A DNA stretch of 64,000 nt from Desmodesmus armatus (taxonomy: Eukaryota; Chlorophyta; Chlorophyceae; Sphaeropleales; Scenedesmaceae), in assembly GCA_007449985.2 (NCBI GenBank), contig VIIQ02000063.1, positions 1 through 64,000 on the forward strand, in the 5' to 3' direction. A program made the position numbers and the translations under genes. The notes under the pieces were generated by a model, which was given only the letters and a program-made list of their open reading frames with translations, was not told where the DNA came from and made no database searches. How positions within the stretch are numbered: position 1 is the first letter of the stretch; each line of letters starts with the position of its first letter. Positions 34,441 through 46,894 of this stretch are shown here, piece by piece.

Positions 34441-37400
34441 AGAATCTTGTAGGTAAGTAGTCGTGGGATGTAGGTGTGGGATCAGGTGCACTGAGCAGTG
34501 CCTGTGTCAGGGAGCAAAAGACAAAAAAAGGAAATTGTAAGGTCAGTATGCCCGTCCTCCTTGGTCAACAAGGTTATCTGACTGCTGATTGATGCTTCAG
34601 CCTCCTAGCTGTAGGGAGCTGTGTCTGAATGCAATGACAGCATGTCGAAGGGTGTGGGGCGCCCCACCACAGCAGTATGGCTGATACATGAACCCAATGC
34701 ATGCTGCACTGCTGCACAGCTGCTTGACCAGCTCAGAACTCATTTAGATAGTCTAGGATTTGAAATTGAAGGCATGTGCTGCAGGTGCCTGTCTGCTGCT
34801 GTAACCACTGGGTTGGTCAGACATGGTCACCTGTGCTTGCTTGGCTCCGGCTCGAGTCCCTGGTGTGGGCGTGCAGCTTGCAAACTGACTGTAAGCTGGC
34901 AAAAATGTTGGAAAGTATGGCTTCGTCACTCAATGCACGAGCAGCGGTGGAGCAGCAGACGGAAATATGCTGGGGTGATTGGGCGGGCACTGCTGGGTGA
35001 CGAGATCGGTGAAGCAGGCAGACGGGGTGCAGCAGTTGATACCTGGTCGGCAAGCTTTTGAAGTCCCTCAACGCTGCCGCGGTCAGCAGCACGCGTGTCG
35101 TGGCAGGTGCCAGGTCAAATCACCAACACATTTACAGGCAGCTGGAGGCCTCTGAGTTGATGAGAATGTTTTTCGTGCAGTGACAGCTATGATCCAGCGT
35201 CCGGGCGAGGGGTTTCTGACTGTACTGGGTGCAGGCAGTACATCCCTCAGGGCACGCGGAAGACCAATCGTGGACCGCGGAGCAGCACCAAATAATACAT
35301 AGTGTCCAAATCAGCATGAAAACACGCGTCAATCTCACTGGGCCGCCATCAAGGCGGACCAATGCGTCTCTAATGCAGGGGCTCAGCAATTCGATCGCCA
35401 CTCAGTTTGACAATAGAGAGTGGTGCAGCTGACATATCAATGATGAGAATTCACGAGTCGTGCTTTCTTTGCAGCTGTGTTCCTCTTTTGATCAAACCCC
35501 TGAGTGACCCGTGCAACCAAAACAGCAGCTCCAGACACCAACCTGACTGTGCTGCAAGGATGTGGCGAAAGAGTAAGACCATCCTGGAGCCATTGAATTC
35601 AAGAGTAACTTCAGGCAGCAGATTAGCTGGTTGGAGCAGATTAGCGTGCGCCGCAGTGTTGCCCAGCTCACAGAAGAGTCAGCCCATTGCAGTGCGACAC
35701 TTGGTCTTATTCTGCATGCTACATGTTAGACCATACTGCATGTTCGACGAGAGTGCCTTGCCTGTGTAACAAGCCATACAACACACAGCCACGGCTTTGG
35801 CTCTGACCAATTCATTACCACCCAACAGAACTGCTCCACCACAGTACAGTGCCAGCTGTCAACAACAGCAACACAGCCTGTGGCTTGGCGACAACATAAC
35901 ACAGGCTATAAAGCAGCCGCAAGGCTTGCGGCCCCACGACATGCACACATGCCCACAGCAGTGCACACCCACAGCAGGTGTGGTGCCTCTGCCTGTCTGC
36001 ACTGCCAGCCTCACCAGACAAGCGCTGATGCTCAAAGTGGCCAACGTGAACGCCACGGCTGTGCAGGAAACAGCTGGCAGCTGTATCAGCACAAGGAAAG
36101 CTGTCTGCGGGTGTGTTGGCTGTACTTCGGCACACGACAGTGCACCCTGGCCCTTCTCCTACACCCCTGCGACAAGAGGCTGCAAAAAAAGCCTAACACC
36201 CAGCAGCTGCCGGCCAGCACATACACCACTTCTTGGCATTGGGTCAAGATGAGATAAAAACACACCAGCGGCTGTGGTGCGACGCAGCTGCCGAGAGCCA
36301 ACGTCCTGCAAGCGGATGCACGAAAACCGGATACGCAACACAGCAGAAGCCATCCGCCCCTTCAGCCCGCGCTGCAGTACAGTCAAACTTGAAAGTCTTG
36401 CCATCCTTGAGGCTGCCAGCCAGCATCACACATTATGGGGATGCTGGCGCAGGTGACAGATGGCAGCATGCTGCCAATGCGCATTGCAAAACTGCAGGGC
36501 AGACGCCCTTGGGCATGCTTAGTCACGACAACTACATGACACATACGACTAACAACCGCAACAAACAGCCACATGTACGACTAATGCAACAAACATCACA
36601 TGCGCTGCATGATATGGGAGGCCACCCCAGGGGCCTGTGTGTTTGACCACCACCGCTGCTGCCGTCAAGGAGGCGATGCCAGCACGCGAGTCATGCTCGC
36701 GCGCTGAGCAACGCAGTGAGTCTTGTGCACAAGCCATGCACATGCACGCATATGCACAGTCAGCGCACCCATCATCATTATCACCCATCACCCATCAACA
36801 GCACATTCAGGTGTTAGCACCCTGCCAGAAAGCACGTGGCTGTCCCCATGGACCCAACCACCCACACACCAACATCACAGATGGATTGGCAGAAAGCCAC
36901 CGCCCCATCCCTGTGCGACCATGCACAGCCGACCTGCGCAACCTTTGACGATACAGAAGGGGTGCTGGGACATGCACATGGAAGTGCTCTCACCCAGTCG
37001 GCATGCTCCCTTGAAAACATACACCAACCACAGAGCAGATGGAAGATGAAACGTCCATGCCCATACAGGGTGAAAGCACATGCTCCCACAATTCCCTTGC
37101 CCGCACAACTCAGCAACCATACCAGTACACAAGCCCTGAATAATCTGAATCCTTCTTTGCCCCTCACCCTCTCCACAGGTTTCCTTCTGTACACACCAAG
37201 CCACAGCCCTGCACTAACGCGTGCAACCCAGATATAGCAGCCCCGCGCATGGCACACGGAACCAGCGCCACCAGCGCTTGTGCTACACACATTGACGCAT
37301 GTTCACCACACACACATATACACGCGCAAAAACGGCAGCCACACTCCCCACAGCAGCAGGGCACCTATATCAACCACTGCCAACCCCTCAGCAGGTGTGC

Positions 37401-37590
37401 TGGCCTGCATGCCGGGTGCAACAGTGCCCATGCTGCGGCATGCACCGCCCACACCGCGCCTCCAACCGTACTGACCCACTACTGCGTGCAGGGTCCTAGG
37501 AATGAAACCCTGTCACACCATCAGGTGCTGTACTACGGTAGTACCCTGCATGCAGGGTGTCAAAATACCCGTGCTCCAACAACCAATCAA
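34441..37590. other. Long stretch without a supported gene
   Basis: About 3.1 kb in which short ORFs occur on both strands but none shows splice-linked partners, conserved motifs or a convincing composition. The bases just above 34440 should include the promoter of the small secreted-protein gene. A minor unrecognised gene cannot be excluded. Confidence 0.35.
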
Positions 37591-37640
37591 CCGATCAATC
37601 AAAGTTACACAAGTAGCTATGCAGCTCAAGAGCTCATGCC
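37591..37640. repeat. Dispersed ~50-bp repeat, copy 1
   Basis: The block ATCAATCAAAGTTACAC, then GTAGCTATGCAGCTCAAG and AGCTCATGCC is matched with a few changes at 55555-55605. It overlaps the stop codon and last residues (GMSS) of the membrane-protein gene on the minus strand. Confidence 0.6.
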
Positions 37641-38932
37641 TCCGCCGCCTCCACCACCACCCCACACCGTCAGCCACACCATCCCAAAGAGCTGCAGGTA
37701 CACCACAGAATGCAGAACCGCCTGCACCAGCGGCGATACCCACGGCCACCCACCGACCAGCCTCCGCTTGCCCTGCAGGAAAGCCTGCCGGTTGGCCCGC
37801 TCCATGCGGTACTGCGTGTACAGCAGGTTACCGCCCGCAAACAGCTGCAGTACGTACATCATCCTGTAGCAACCGCAAGTGAGTTCGGCAGAGCTGTGAG
37901 GTGCAGCGCGCACAGAGGCACCCTGAAGGGCCCAGCTGGCAGCCCCGTTCAGGCTAGTCAGGAGTTGCTCCAGAGCTGTTTCTCCAAAGGAATAGGCAAC
38001 CAGCGCGTTGCAGGTGGGGTGCGCGAGGTACCAGGCTTGGAAGGCAAACTGAAGGGGCGTGAGGAAGCACGCTGCTGTAAAGAAAGTGGGTGTCAGAAAC
38101 CTGAAGACAGAAGAAAATAGCAGCAGATGCAGTCAGCGCATGTCAGCGCAGCATACCCACCAGGGCAGCCATTGCGCACCATGCATGATCGGCCATTGCA
38201 GGACAGCAGCAGGAGGGAGCCCCTGCCCCCGAAGCAACTGCATGTCACACAATGCTGCAGCCTGCACATGGGCAAGCTTGTGTAGTGCTTGCAGCAGCAG
38301 GACTGTGTATCATCTTCTCGCCGTAATGCAACATGCCATAACTGCACTTGTGTCAGCTGTACCCCCCTAGTTGGACGTACCTGATCCAGATGCCAATAAA
38401 GATGCCACTTCCAAGGATGATCTTGCGTGCAAATTCCTTGTAGTCCAGATAAGACCCATGCAGCACCCAGGTCGGCATTGAGAGCGTGCATATCAAGCTG
38501 TAGCAAACCTGCAGGCACAAGAAGCACACATGTGGTCAACACATGCATCCATGTCAGCAGCTGCAAATGCCTCTGGGTCTCTCCTCTTAGGTCACTTACT
38601 GGTTGTTCCCTTTGAGCAGAATATACTCTGTGCATGTTCAAGTGCTTACTGCTGCTGCGTGCATGGCAATTGCATGACCAGCTGTCCAGTACATAACCAG
38701 CATGACCAGAGAGTACAACACAGCTGCTATGTATGTTGCCTACAGCTGCAGTGCATCCAACAGCAGGATGCACACACTGACATGGTCTGTGCTGGCATAG
38801 CATGCACACACACCCCTTATTAATACACCCATCCGTGTCTAGGAAGACAGCAGGCCGAGAGGCGGGCTGCACAGCTCAACCACCCCTGCTGTACTCCAGG
38901 GTTCGCACACAGCCCACACACACAGCCGACAC

Positions 38933-38981
<49 letters not shown>

Positions 38982-39636
38982 CACCTCTCCGAGGTGGTTG
39001 ATCAGGATGCACAGCCATGTGCCATGCTGCCAACGTGCCAGGCAATAGTGCATGACAGCGACGGTCATGTAGGGCAGCAGGATCATGTACACGCGCTGGT
39101 GATTGGCGAAGATGTTGCCCTGCAGGGGCGCATGCAGCAGACAGCGACAGCCTTTCAACATCATTCCTGGAGGTGATGCAGGGCGGTGGTTTCAAACATG
39201 TTAGGGTGCTGTGTTCAGAGCTGATGTGATGAATGGTTTGACCGCCCTGGACCACGCCGTACAGCTCGTGTGCAGTGCTGCTCAAATCAACAGCACAGTG
39301 TCCTGAGCAGGCCTCCGCAGAAGCTGAGGGTTGATCTACTTCAGATGCTGGGTGGCTTGACTGTAGGTGTGTGGCACTGAGGCATTCTACAACCCAATAA
39401 TAAAGCAGGCAGACCACAGCACCCTTACAGCCCCTGTGGGCCATGTTGGAGCCCGCCCTTGCAATTGCCCACCTGTGACAGCAGATAGATGGTGATGCTG
39501 AGGTTGATGATGCCCGCCAAAAGATTGACTTTGAGACGCCACAGCTCTGTGGAGCTCCATACCCTGCGCTGATGCACTTTGAATGCATGCTCCAGCTGGG
39601 GGTCGTTGAATGTCAGCGTCCAGTTGCTGATTGAGA
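37626..39636 (-). CDS. Multi-pass membrane protein, N-terminal exons not resolved
   Basis: Five in-phase exons are clear on the minus strand: 39636-39473, 39119-38985, 38739-38650, 38508-38381 and 38100-37626. They encode at least 330 residues ending at a TGA. Hydrophobic segments include LLAGIINLSITIYLLS, VYMILLPYMTVAVMHY, YIAAVLYSLVMLVMYW, VCYSLICTLSMPTWVL, KIILGSGIFIGIWI and TPTFFTAACFLTPLQF, with one more near the C-terminus (VVYLQLFGMVWLTVW), followed by a Gly8 run and MSS. The first recognised exon begins in mid-codon with ISNWTLTFNDPQLEHAFKVH, so at least one earlier exon exists above 39636. I do not recognise the family. About six or seven membrane spans suggest a transporter, receptor or sensor module. 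Confidence 0.65.
38933..38981. repeat. TCTG tetranucleotide microsatellite at a splice donor
   Basis: About twelve TCTG units lie in an intron of the membrane-protein gene. On the minus strand the exon ends at 38985 and the intron begins GTGAGACAGACAGA, so the array starts within the donor consensus. Confidence 0.85.
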
Positions 39637-40329
39637 CTGCACGGCCAGACCCGGGGCCAGGCCCATCTGATCAGAGCCCATGGATTCAAAAAGCTTGGCC
39701 TGATCTTTGAAGGAGTCAAGACTGTTTGCCGCTTGTTTATCCAGGCTGCCTGCACTGTGTCATTTCAAAGCCCTCTGCTGCACAGTGTGCTGCAGTCTGC
39801 TGGTGCTGTTGGCTCCTCAAACTTCCAGACCGCTGACGCTCGAGAGCAGCTCAAGCGTGGTGAAAACTGCATGTAAAGGCTGATGCGAAACCCGATCAGA
39901 GCGGAAGACGACACTGCTGCCCTGGGTGGCATTGACGATCCAACGTGTCTGCTGGCACTTGCTTGCAAGCATGCACGCAAGTTCAACAGCTTTCGTCCCG
40001 CAAACAAATGAGCAAACGATGTGAAATCACTGCCAGGGCTAAGGATAACATTTGGGGTTTATTATAAACATGTCTGACCAGTGCCAACAGCCTGTCTTGA
40101 AAATTCTGCATTGGTGTTGGTTGGATGTGCTGGCTACCTTGACAGGCTATGACGTTGGGCTCGACACTTCACTTGATGCTTCCAGCCCTAGGCACAGATT
40201 GATAACGGGTGCACACAAGTGAGTGCTTCTACGGTAGCCAGGAGCACGAATGCTGGGTGCACACCATACAAGCACCCGAGGCTTGGCTGAATGCTCATGT
40301 ACCATCGAAAGACTGACCACAGAACTTCA
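39637..40329. other. Region between the membrane-protein and SKA3-like genes
   Basis: Both genes are on the minus strand, so this stretch should contain the 3' end of the SKA3-like gene and the promoter and missing first exon(s) of the membrane-protein gene. A minus-strand frame at about 39640-39750 (AANSLDSFKDQAKLFESMG) is coding-like, but I could not link it in phase. Confidence 0.35.
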
Positions 40330-43300
40330 TTAGCTGCCACCACCAGCAGCCAGCTTGTAGACGTTTGCCCCAGATGCTGACCGCTGCAGTGTGGCCCTGC
40401 CCAGTTTGTGCAGGCAGCTGACAATGGTCTTGCTCTTGCTGCTGCTGTGACCCAGCAATGCCACATCGTCTGCAGTGAAACCTTCCACCTCAGCACCAGC
40501 AGCCTTGGCACCCCTGCAGCCAACACATGCAATGAGCGAGCAGGCACCAGAAGGAACATGGCCTTGCCTTTCGCAACGACTGACATGCTAGTAATCATGA
40601 AGTAAGCTACGCTCATCGCAAACAGCGTGCAGCACACACACATGCACTTGGGCAGGTTACAAGCAGCAACCACATGCTGTTAAATATCCACGCACACTCC
40701 TCAGCGCTGGCAAGCCCGGTCAAGTTTGGGATTGTAGGAATGCCCCCTGCACCCTGCAGCCCAACAGTGTGCAACAAGGCGTGCTTCTTGCTCCTCCTCC
40801 CCCCCCCTCCACACGCACCTGCCAGCAGGCAGTGCTGAGAGCTCCTGAAGCACTCCATTCAGCAAGTCCACGCTCAGCAGGCTGCGGCACCAGCTGGGCA
40901 GGGTGCCAAACTCGTCCGCCGTTATGCCCAGCACCTTATGCAGCACTGCTGCCCCAGCACCACTGCCACCGGCCGCAGGAGCCAGGCAAGAGCCCGTGCC
41001 ACTCGAGGCCACACCCGCCTTGCCTGCAGGGCACGTGTTCTCCGTATTGTGCTGATCGTCCCGCTGCACCTGCTGCTGCTGCTGCTGCAGCCGCCGCTGC
41101 AGGCGTGCTGCCCTGGGCGTCAGCGCCTCCGCCGGTTGCTGCACTGACTGCAGCTGCTGCTGCTTGGGCCTCTCCTGCTGCTGCTGCTGCCGGCTTTGCC
41201 TTAGACCAGCTGCTGCATGTACAGAGGCATCGCCAGTGAGTGCTGCAGCCGTGTGGTCCTGCACCTGCACCTGCCTCAGTACGGAGTGCTGATCAGCCTG
41301 CACAGTTGCTGTTGCTGACAGGTTGCTGCTGCTGCCGCCTCCAGCCGCATTGCCTGCCGAGCTGCCTGCTGCTGATGATAGGGCTCCCTCCTGTGCTTGA
41401 CCACCTGTGCTGGTGCAGGCAGCAGCAGCAGCGGCAGGCTCTGCAGATGACAGGCGCGCTTCCAGCTGCTGCGGCATCATGCCAGCCTGGTGGTAGAAGC
41501 CGCGGATCTCCTGCGAGCAGCACCAGATGTCAACAGGGTTGAAGATCAGACACAGCATGCACACACCCGCACCCCAGCTTACTGATCGCACGAGCGCATG
41601 CGTACACCACTGTCCGGATAGAGCTCGTACAGAGACTAGCAAGCAGCCTTTCGACCACTCTGTTGCGATGCCAGCCTATGTGCTGGCTGTGCATGCCAGA
41701 TCCAGCACCTTTGCTGCCCTGGCATGGGGCTGCACACACGTCTTGAGCAACAACAGTGCAGTCAGGCCCCAAAATGCACCCCTAGCAAGCATTGCATCGA
41801 ACCATGCCAGGCACCGTCACCAGCACAACAGCGCTCAGGCTCCGGCCGTCATGATCCCCCTCGCAGCAGCTACTGCACACCACACAGCACAGCACTGCAG
41901 TCAGCAATACCAGGCCCCCTTCCGCACCTCCAGCCTGTGCACGTCCGTGGTTGGCTGCATCCTGCGGATGCTGGACTGCGGCCGTGCTGCTGTGCCGCCC
42001 AGCGCCACCACACGCCGGATCGTCTGCTGCGTGGCTGGAGTCAGACAGCTGCTGCCACCCACACCTGCAGGCAGCTGGTCCCTGGTGCTGCCGGCCTGTA
42101 GGCCATCCAAGCCTCCTGCCTCTCCTGCTGCTGCTGCTGCAGAAGGAGCTGGCGGTGTGCTGGCCACTGGGCTGATGGGGCTGAGTGGCTGCATGCAGCA
42201 GGAGAAACAACCAGCAGCAAAACAGGTCAGAGAGGACGACAGCACTGCCACCTACCACATTGCCACCCTGGACAGCCTGACGCCGCTGTCTAACAGCTTG
42301 TTTGACATACTTGGAGTCACCCAGGAGACAGCACTGCAGGCTGTATGGTCGGCCAACTTGTGTGGGTGCAGCTCATGCTCATGCTCATCAGGGCATCAAG
42401 TGCTCGACCTGACAGTGCAAGTCACAGCTGGCGGACTCAGAACAGTGCATGCACACCAACATATCTACCAGCATCCACAGGAGCTCACCTCACTGTCAAC
42501 CTCCATGGAGTCCCTGGGCTGTGCTGTACCACGACCAACACCCGCAGCAGCGACATCATCACCACCATCACCACCACCACCATCACCACCACCATCACCA
42601 CCACCACCACCAGCAGCAGCATGCCCCCTGTCATTGCCCAATGCATACTTCATACTTAGGCTGGCCATCAAGCTCTCCAGGTCAGCAGAGGCCGCAGCTG
42701 CAGCAGCCGCCAAGCTGTCCGTTGCTGGTGCTGCCCTGCTGCTCTTCCGCTGCATGCCGCGTTCCGCCTGAGTTGCCGCCTTGCTGCTGCCCGCAGCTGT
42801 GGCTGCTGCCGCAGCAGATGCAGCGGCGGATACCTTGTCCTGCTGCACGGGCTTGACCTGAGATGCCACCTGTGCACCATCACGGTCACGCTCTGTCCGG
42901 GCTCTGGCTGCGCTTGCCATGGCTTGGGGAGCCTGCACCCGCCCTCTGCTGTGACCTCTGCTGTCCTGCTGCTGCTGGCGGTGCTGCTGGTGCTGCTGGC
43001 TGGGTGCTGCGCCATGGTCTTGCTCATCGTCGCTGCTGTCCTCGCTGGCTGCTGGTGTGGGTGTACGCGTGCGGCTACGGGAGGGGCAGCGCTTCATCTG
43101 ACTCAGCGTCAGCGTGACGTCAGCCTGGGGCGCAGGCCAGCAGCACAGACAACACACATTCAACAAGTCAGTCAGTCAGTCAGTCAGTCAGTCAGTCAGT
43201 CAGTCGATGAATCAGCTGTTCGGTCAGTCAGCCAGCCAGACTGACAGGTAGGCATGCTGACAGGCAGGCTACAAGGCAACAGGCATCAACTTGATGGGCA

Positions 43301-46300
43301 TGTGGGCTTGCCATGTCTGCCACAAGAACAGCTGCTTTAGTCGGGGCTAGCGCTTTTGAGCCAGCGGCGGCTACTCTGCTGCCAGCACTACAGGTAGCTG
43401 GTGCATCTGCTGGGACAGCTAAAAAAGCAGGGCTTGCAGCATTCATTCACCCACCCATCCTCCCTCTTACCCACCCATGCATCCATCAAAGTGTGTGCAT
43501 TGTTGGTTGCATCCACCCATCCATCCATCCATCCATCCATCCATCCATCCATCCATCCATCCATCCATCCATCCATGCATGCAGCCATGCATGCATCCAC
43601 TCAGCCACCCACCAACCCTCAACATAGCAGTCATGCCTCACCTGCAAGTCCTCCAGCTGCTGCATCTTCTCACTGACCCAAGTGGGTGGCAGCCGCCCCG
43701 CAGTGGGAGGTGCCACGGGGCTGCTGCAGGGGCTCACGCCACCACGTGTGCAGGGAGGCGTCACTGCAGGGCAAAGGGAAGCGGCCACAACATGTGAAGG
43801 TGTGGAGTTGGATCCCTTTCTTCATTGCACTGTGAGGATTGCCAGGCTTATGGCTTTATCAAGAAGCGCCACTGCAGGGCCACACCAATGGGAATCAGCC
43901 GTAACATCTGAGCAGACAGCGGGGCACGATTGGCCTTGGCACGCGTGTGGGATGCAGGCAGCAGCACTGTGCGCAGGCTGTAGCAAGTGGTCCTAGAGTG
44001 GCCTTGCGATCGCCTCCGCTCGCACGTGTTAGCCAACCATCAGACTGTCAAGCGACCTCAGTTCGTGAAGGTAATTTCGTATTGGCGCAGCCACACCGTG
44101 CCGTCAGGTGACCCTTAAGTCATCAGGCACTGCAGCTTGTCAACACAAAAGGCCCCTACACAGCGATACTTGCACCTCTCCACCCCAATGGTACTGCTTT
44201 GACTCAACCTCAGCGTGTTTATGCAGCACTGTCATCCTGCAGGTAGCCCTGCATATATCACCCTCCACCTCCCGCCTGGCCTTACCCTCCATCTCCGGCG
44301 TGTCGCACGCCGCACCACTCCTGCCCATGCCTTGCATGTTGCTGTGGATCAGGCTGCTGTACAGCTCCCCAGTGCTGTCCTCCTCACACCCACGCCCCTG
44401 CTGCTGCCCCAACGGCGTCTCTGGCTCCTGCTGCCGCCGGTGCTGAGTGCCGGCCCCTGCTGCTGCGCCTGCTGGGGGTGCAGAGGTGCGCCCAAAGATG
44501 GGCAAATCTGGGCTGTTGACATCTGCCAGGGAGTAAGACAGGTTCAGGTCACGCACAGGGGACCTCTTGGGACGGTCTGTGCTGCAACCTGGTGCACCTG
44601 CAGCACAGAAGCAGCACCAGCGGTAGGAAGGCTTACAGAACAGCGCAAGGCATCATGCATGTGTCCTGCAACCCAGTCAAACCACCATGTGAGCTGCAGG
44701 CCTGTCTAACAGCTACATGCGTCATTTCCGAGGCATGGACTACTAGTCAGTAGTACTGCATGTGCCAGCTGCTGTGCAGCTCAAGGTTCAGCACACGCAC
44801 CCACAAACCCCAGGGTACACACACGGGACCCATGGGCCAAGTCCGCAGACTGGTATATCAGTGAGTGAGTAAGCAATGAACCTACGGGGAACCATTGCAA
44901 CGGGTGTGCAGCTTGCTACACAATCAACAGCCACCACTTCGTCACCACACACCTGTTGATGGCTGTTCTGGCAGACTCAGTCCGCCAATTGAACTACCGC
45001 CAACTGAAGAGGTGGCGTACTTGTTGGCCAACGCAGCAACCCCAGGACTGATCATCAGGCCAGCTGGAGTGGTGGATGTGTTGCTGCCCAGGCTGACCCT
45101 GCTTTGCTGCTGCTGGCGCAGCTGCGTCTGCAGCACGCTGCTGGCACCAGCTGCAGACACTAGGCCTGGCAGGGAACCGAGTGATACAGTCACACTCGAG
45201 TCACGCAGCTGCCTGGTGTCACCAGTAGGGCCTAGGCCTGCAGCTGCTGCATATGCTGTGGTGGGACTGCCTGGTTGGCTGCGGCCGAGCCTGCTGGGGA
45301 GCTGTCCGCCTGCTGCGCCACCCCTGCCCTTGCTCACCTAAAGAGTGGTTGGGAACAGAAAAGCAGCAGTCACGCAGGACACGATTTGTGCAGGAGTGTT
45401 CAAAAAGGTTGCGCTCCTGGTCAAAGCAGCTTCTGCAGAGACCTCTGCATTGGTGATGATGACCTAGCTGCTGTTAAGCATGTACAGATGCAGGCGCACC
45501 GTACTCGGTGCATCATATGCGCCATGTAAGTACAAGGTAGTGCGCTTGTGTTGGATGTTCTACGCTTGCTGTGTCAGGCTTGGGCTGTGGAAGCCCCTAT
45601 GCAGGGCAAGACTCACAGGTGATGTGGGTGTAGAGCAGGCCAGACGGGTGCGTGCTGAGAACCCTGTGAGGTCATCCATACATAGTCCTGCACAAAATGA
45701 AGGAACAGCACAGCACCATCAGCAGTGGTGCAGACCCATCCTCACTGCATGCTTCACAGTCTGCAGCTCGCATCGGTTCACTGCATGTTTTGTGTCAGCA
45801 GACACACATACTGCCAGATGATCAAGCCCTAAAGTAAGGTTCCATGTGACGTCAGCAACCGCTAGCTAGCTCAGTAGCAGGTGCGTGTCATTTTACCATC
45901 AGTGTTGTCCTGTATGCAGCTCTGCAAGCTGTCAGGCTCCAGCACAGCGTTGGCGGGCTGCTGGTAGCCATACTGTGCCAAGTGCTGCTCCAAGGCAAGC
46001 ACAGTTGCCCGGTTGACATTGTAAACAGCGCTGCAGTGTCCAATCAGCTCCTGCAAAGCGTGTAAATAAGCAGCACACATTCAGTGCACACAGCCTTGCT
46101 ACAGTTGCTGCGACAGTTACGATCCCCCAACTGCCATGCACACAGTGCTGCTGCCTTGGAGTCTGTCTGCACACAATGTCCGAACCGGAGTTGCATTCCC
46201 ACCTCAAAGGATATAGATTCTGACGTGTACTGTGCCAGCTGCTGGACCTCATCGGTAAAGTCTGCAACCTGCTGCTCTAGATCGTCCAAGCACTCCTTGA

Positions 46301-46539
46301 AGTCTTGCACTGCGCACAGGAAACACGAAGCAGTGCCCTGAGCACCCGACCAGAACGCTTGATGGACGATTGGTTTCTGACTTATTACCCCATCACTTGC
46401 CTCCTGCCTGCGGACGCTGCTCAGATGTCCTCTTGAGAGCTGTGATGCTGTCAGAGGCCCGCTGCACAAAGGAGCTGAGCTCCGCGCCAAAGGCAGTGAT
46501 GCTGGCATTGAGCTGGGACTTGGATGACGCTGACGCCAT
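40330..46539 (-). CDS. SKA3: SKA3-like spindle and kinetochore-associated protein
   Basis: Eleven minus-strand exons join in phase to 1,020 residues: 46539-46401, 46309-46203, 46050-45897, 45687-45617, 45337-44953, 44597-44286, 43763-43642, 43124-42489, 42188-41928, 41510-40819 and 40513-40330. The N-terminus is a coiled-coil helix pair ([30 protein letters not shown]) followed by [14 protein letters not shown], like the SKA-complex assembly region of SKA3, where a QKYGY-type motif is known. A middle motif reads [18 protein letters not shown]. The C-terminus has [20 protein letters not shown] and a winged-helix-like [18 protein letters not shown], as in plant SKA3/SKA1 relatives. The family couples kinetochores to microtubules. 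Long Ala/Gln/Ser and Gly-Asp inserts make it over twice the usual length. The first intron is of GC-AG type. SKA1 is the main alternative. Confidence 0.62.
42554..42620. repeat. ACC/ATC trinucleotide repeat coding Gly-Asp in the SKA3-like gene
   Basis: An interrupted ACC/ATC repeat lies inside an exon; on the minus strand it encodes runs of Gly broken by Asp ([19 protein letters not shown]). Confidence 0.8.
43167..43204. repeat. GTCA tetranucleotide microsatellite in a SKA3-like intron
   Basis: About nine GTCA units occur in the intron 43125-43641, about 40 bases from its acceptor on the minus strand. Confidence 0.9.
43517..43576. repeat. CCAT tetranucleotide microsatellite in the same intron
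   Basis: Fifteen CCAT units, preceded by looser CCACCCAT variants from about 43448, lie in the same 517-base intron. Confidence 0.92.
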
Positions 46540-46894
46540 CTGAAGGCACCGTGCTTGGGCAAGCAAGCAGCAAGCAGAAGACCATCAACAGAACTCAACA
46601 GCAACGATGATATGATCTGAGCTTACATGCCTCTTGTGGCTCTGTCAAATTACTAGTGTTGCACTAGGTGTTGCGCATAAGCAACCAAGTTGCAGGCAGC
46701 AAATACGTTCAAATCGTAATCTAGCGGTTCAACGGGGTCAAACCCTACAGGCAGCAAGCTGGTGGTCAGTCTCCTCAGAGCGTTTGCTGTACTAGTTGAA
46801 GCTTTTGTGTCCCCTCGTAGAGCCACGTGGCAGACTGCGTGGCAGACTGCGTGTGCTCTTGGCCCACCTGTTGCTTGCACGCCGACACATCCCA
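46540..46894. promoter_or_regulatory. Shared region between divergent SKA3-like and collagen-like genes
   Basis: Only 355 bases separate the two start codons, which face away from each other, so both promoters and 5' leaders must lie here. A direct repeat (GTGGCAGACTGC twice at about 46828-46850) is present. No TATA box is obvious. Confidence 0.5.

Noticed and set aside
40701..40818. Continuation of the SKA3-like reading frame past 40819 to a stop at 40701
   Set aside because: A GTGCGT donor at 40818 and the phased last exon 40513-40330 restore the conserved winged-helix-like C-terminus, which the read-through tail lacks.
43440..43580. Regularly repeated CCAT block that might be taken for an array of spaced repeats
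   Set aside because: It is a plain tetranucleotide microsatellite without spacers, in a eukaryotic intron; not CRISPR.
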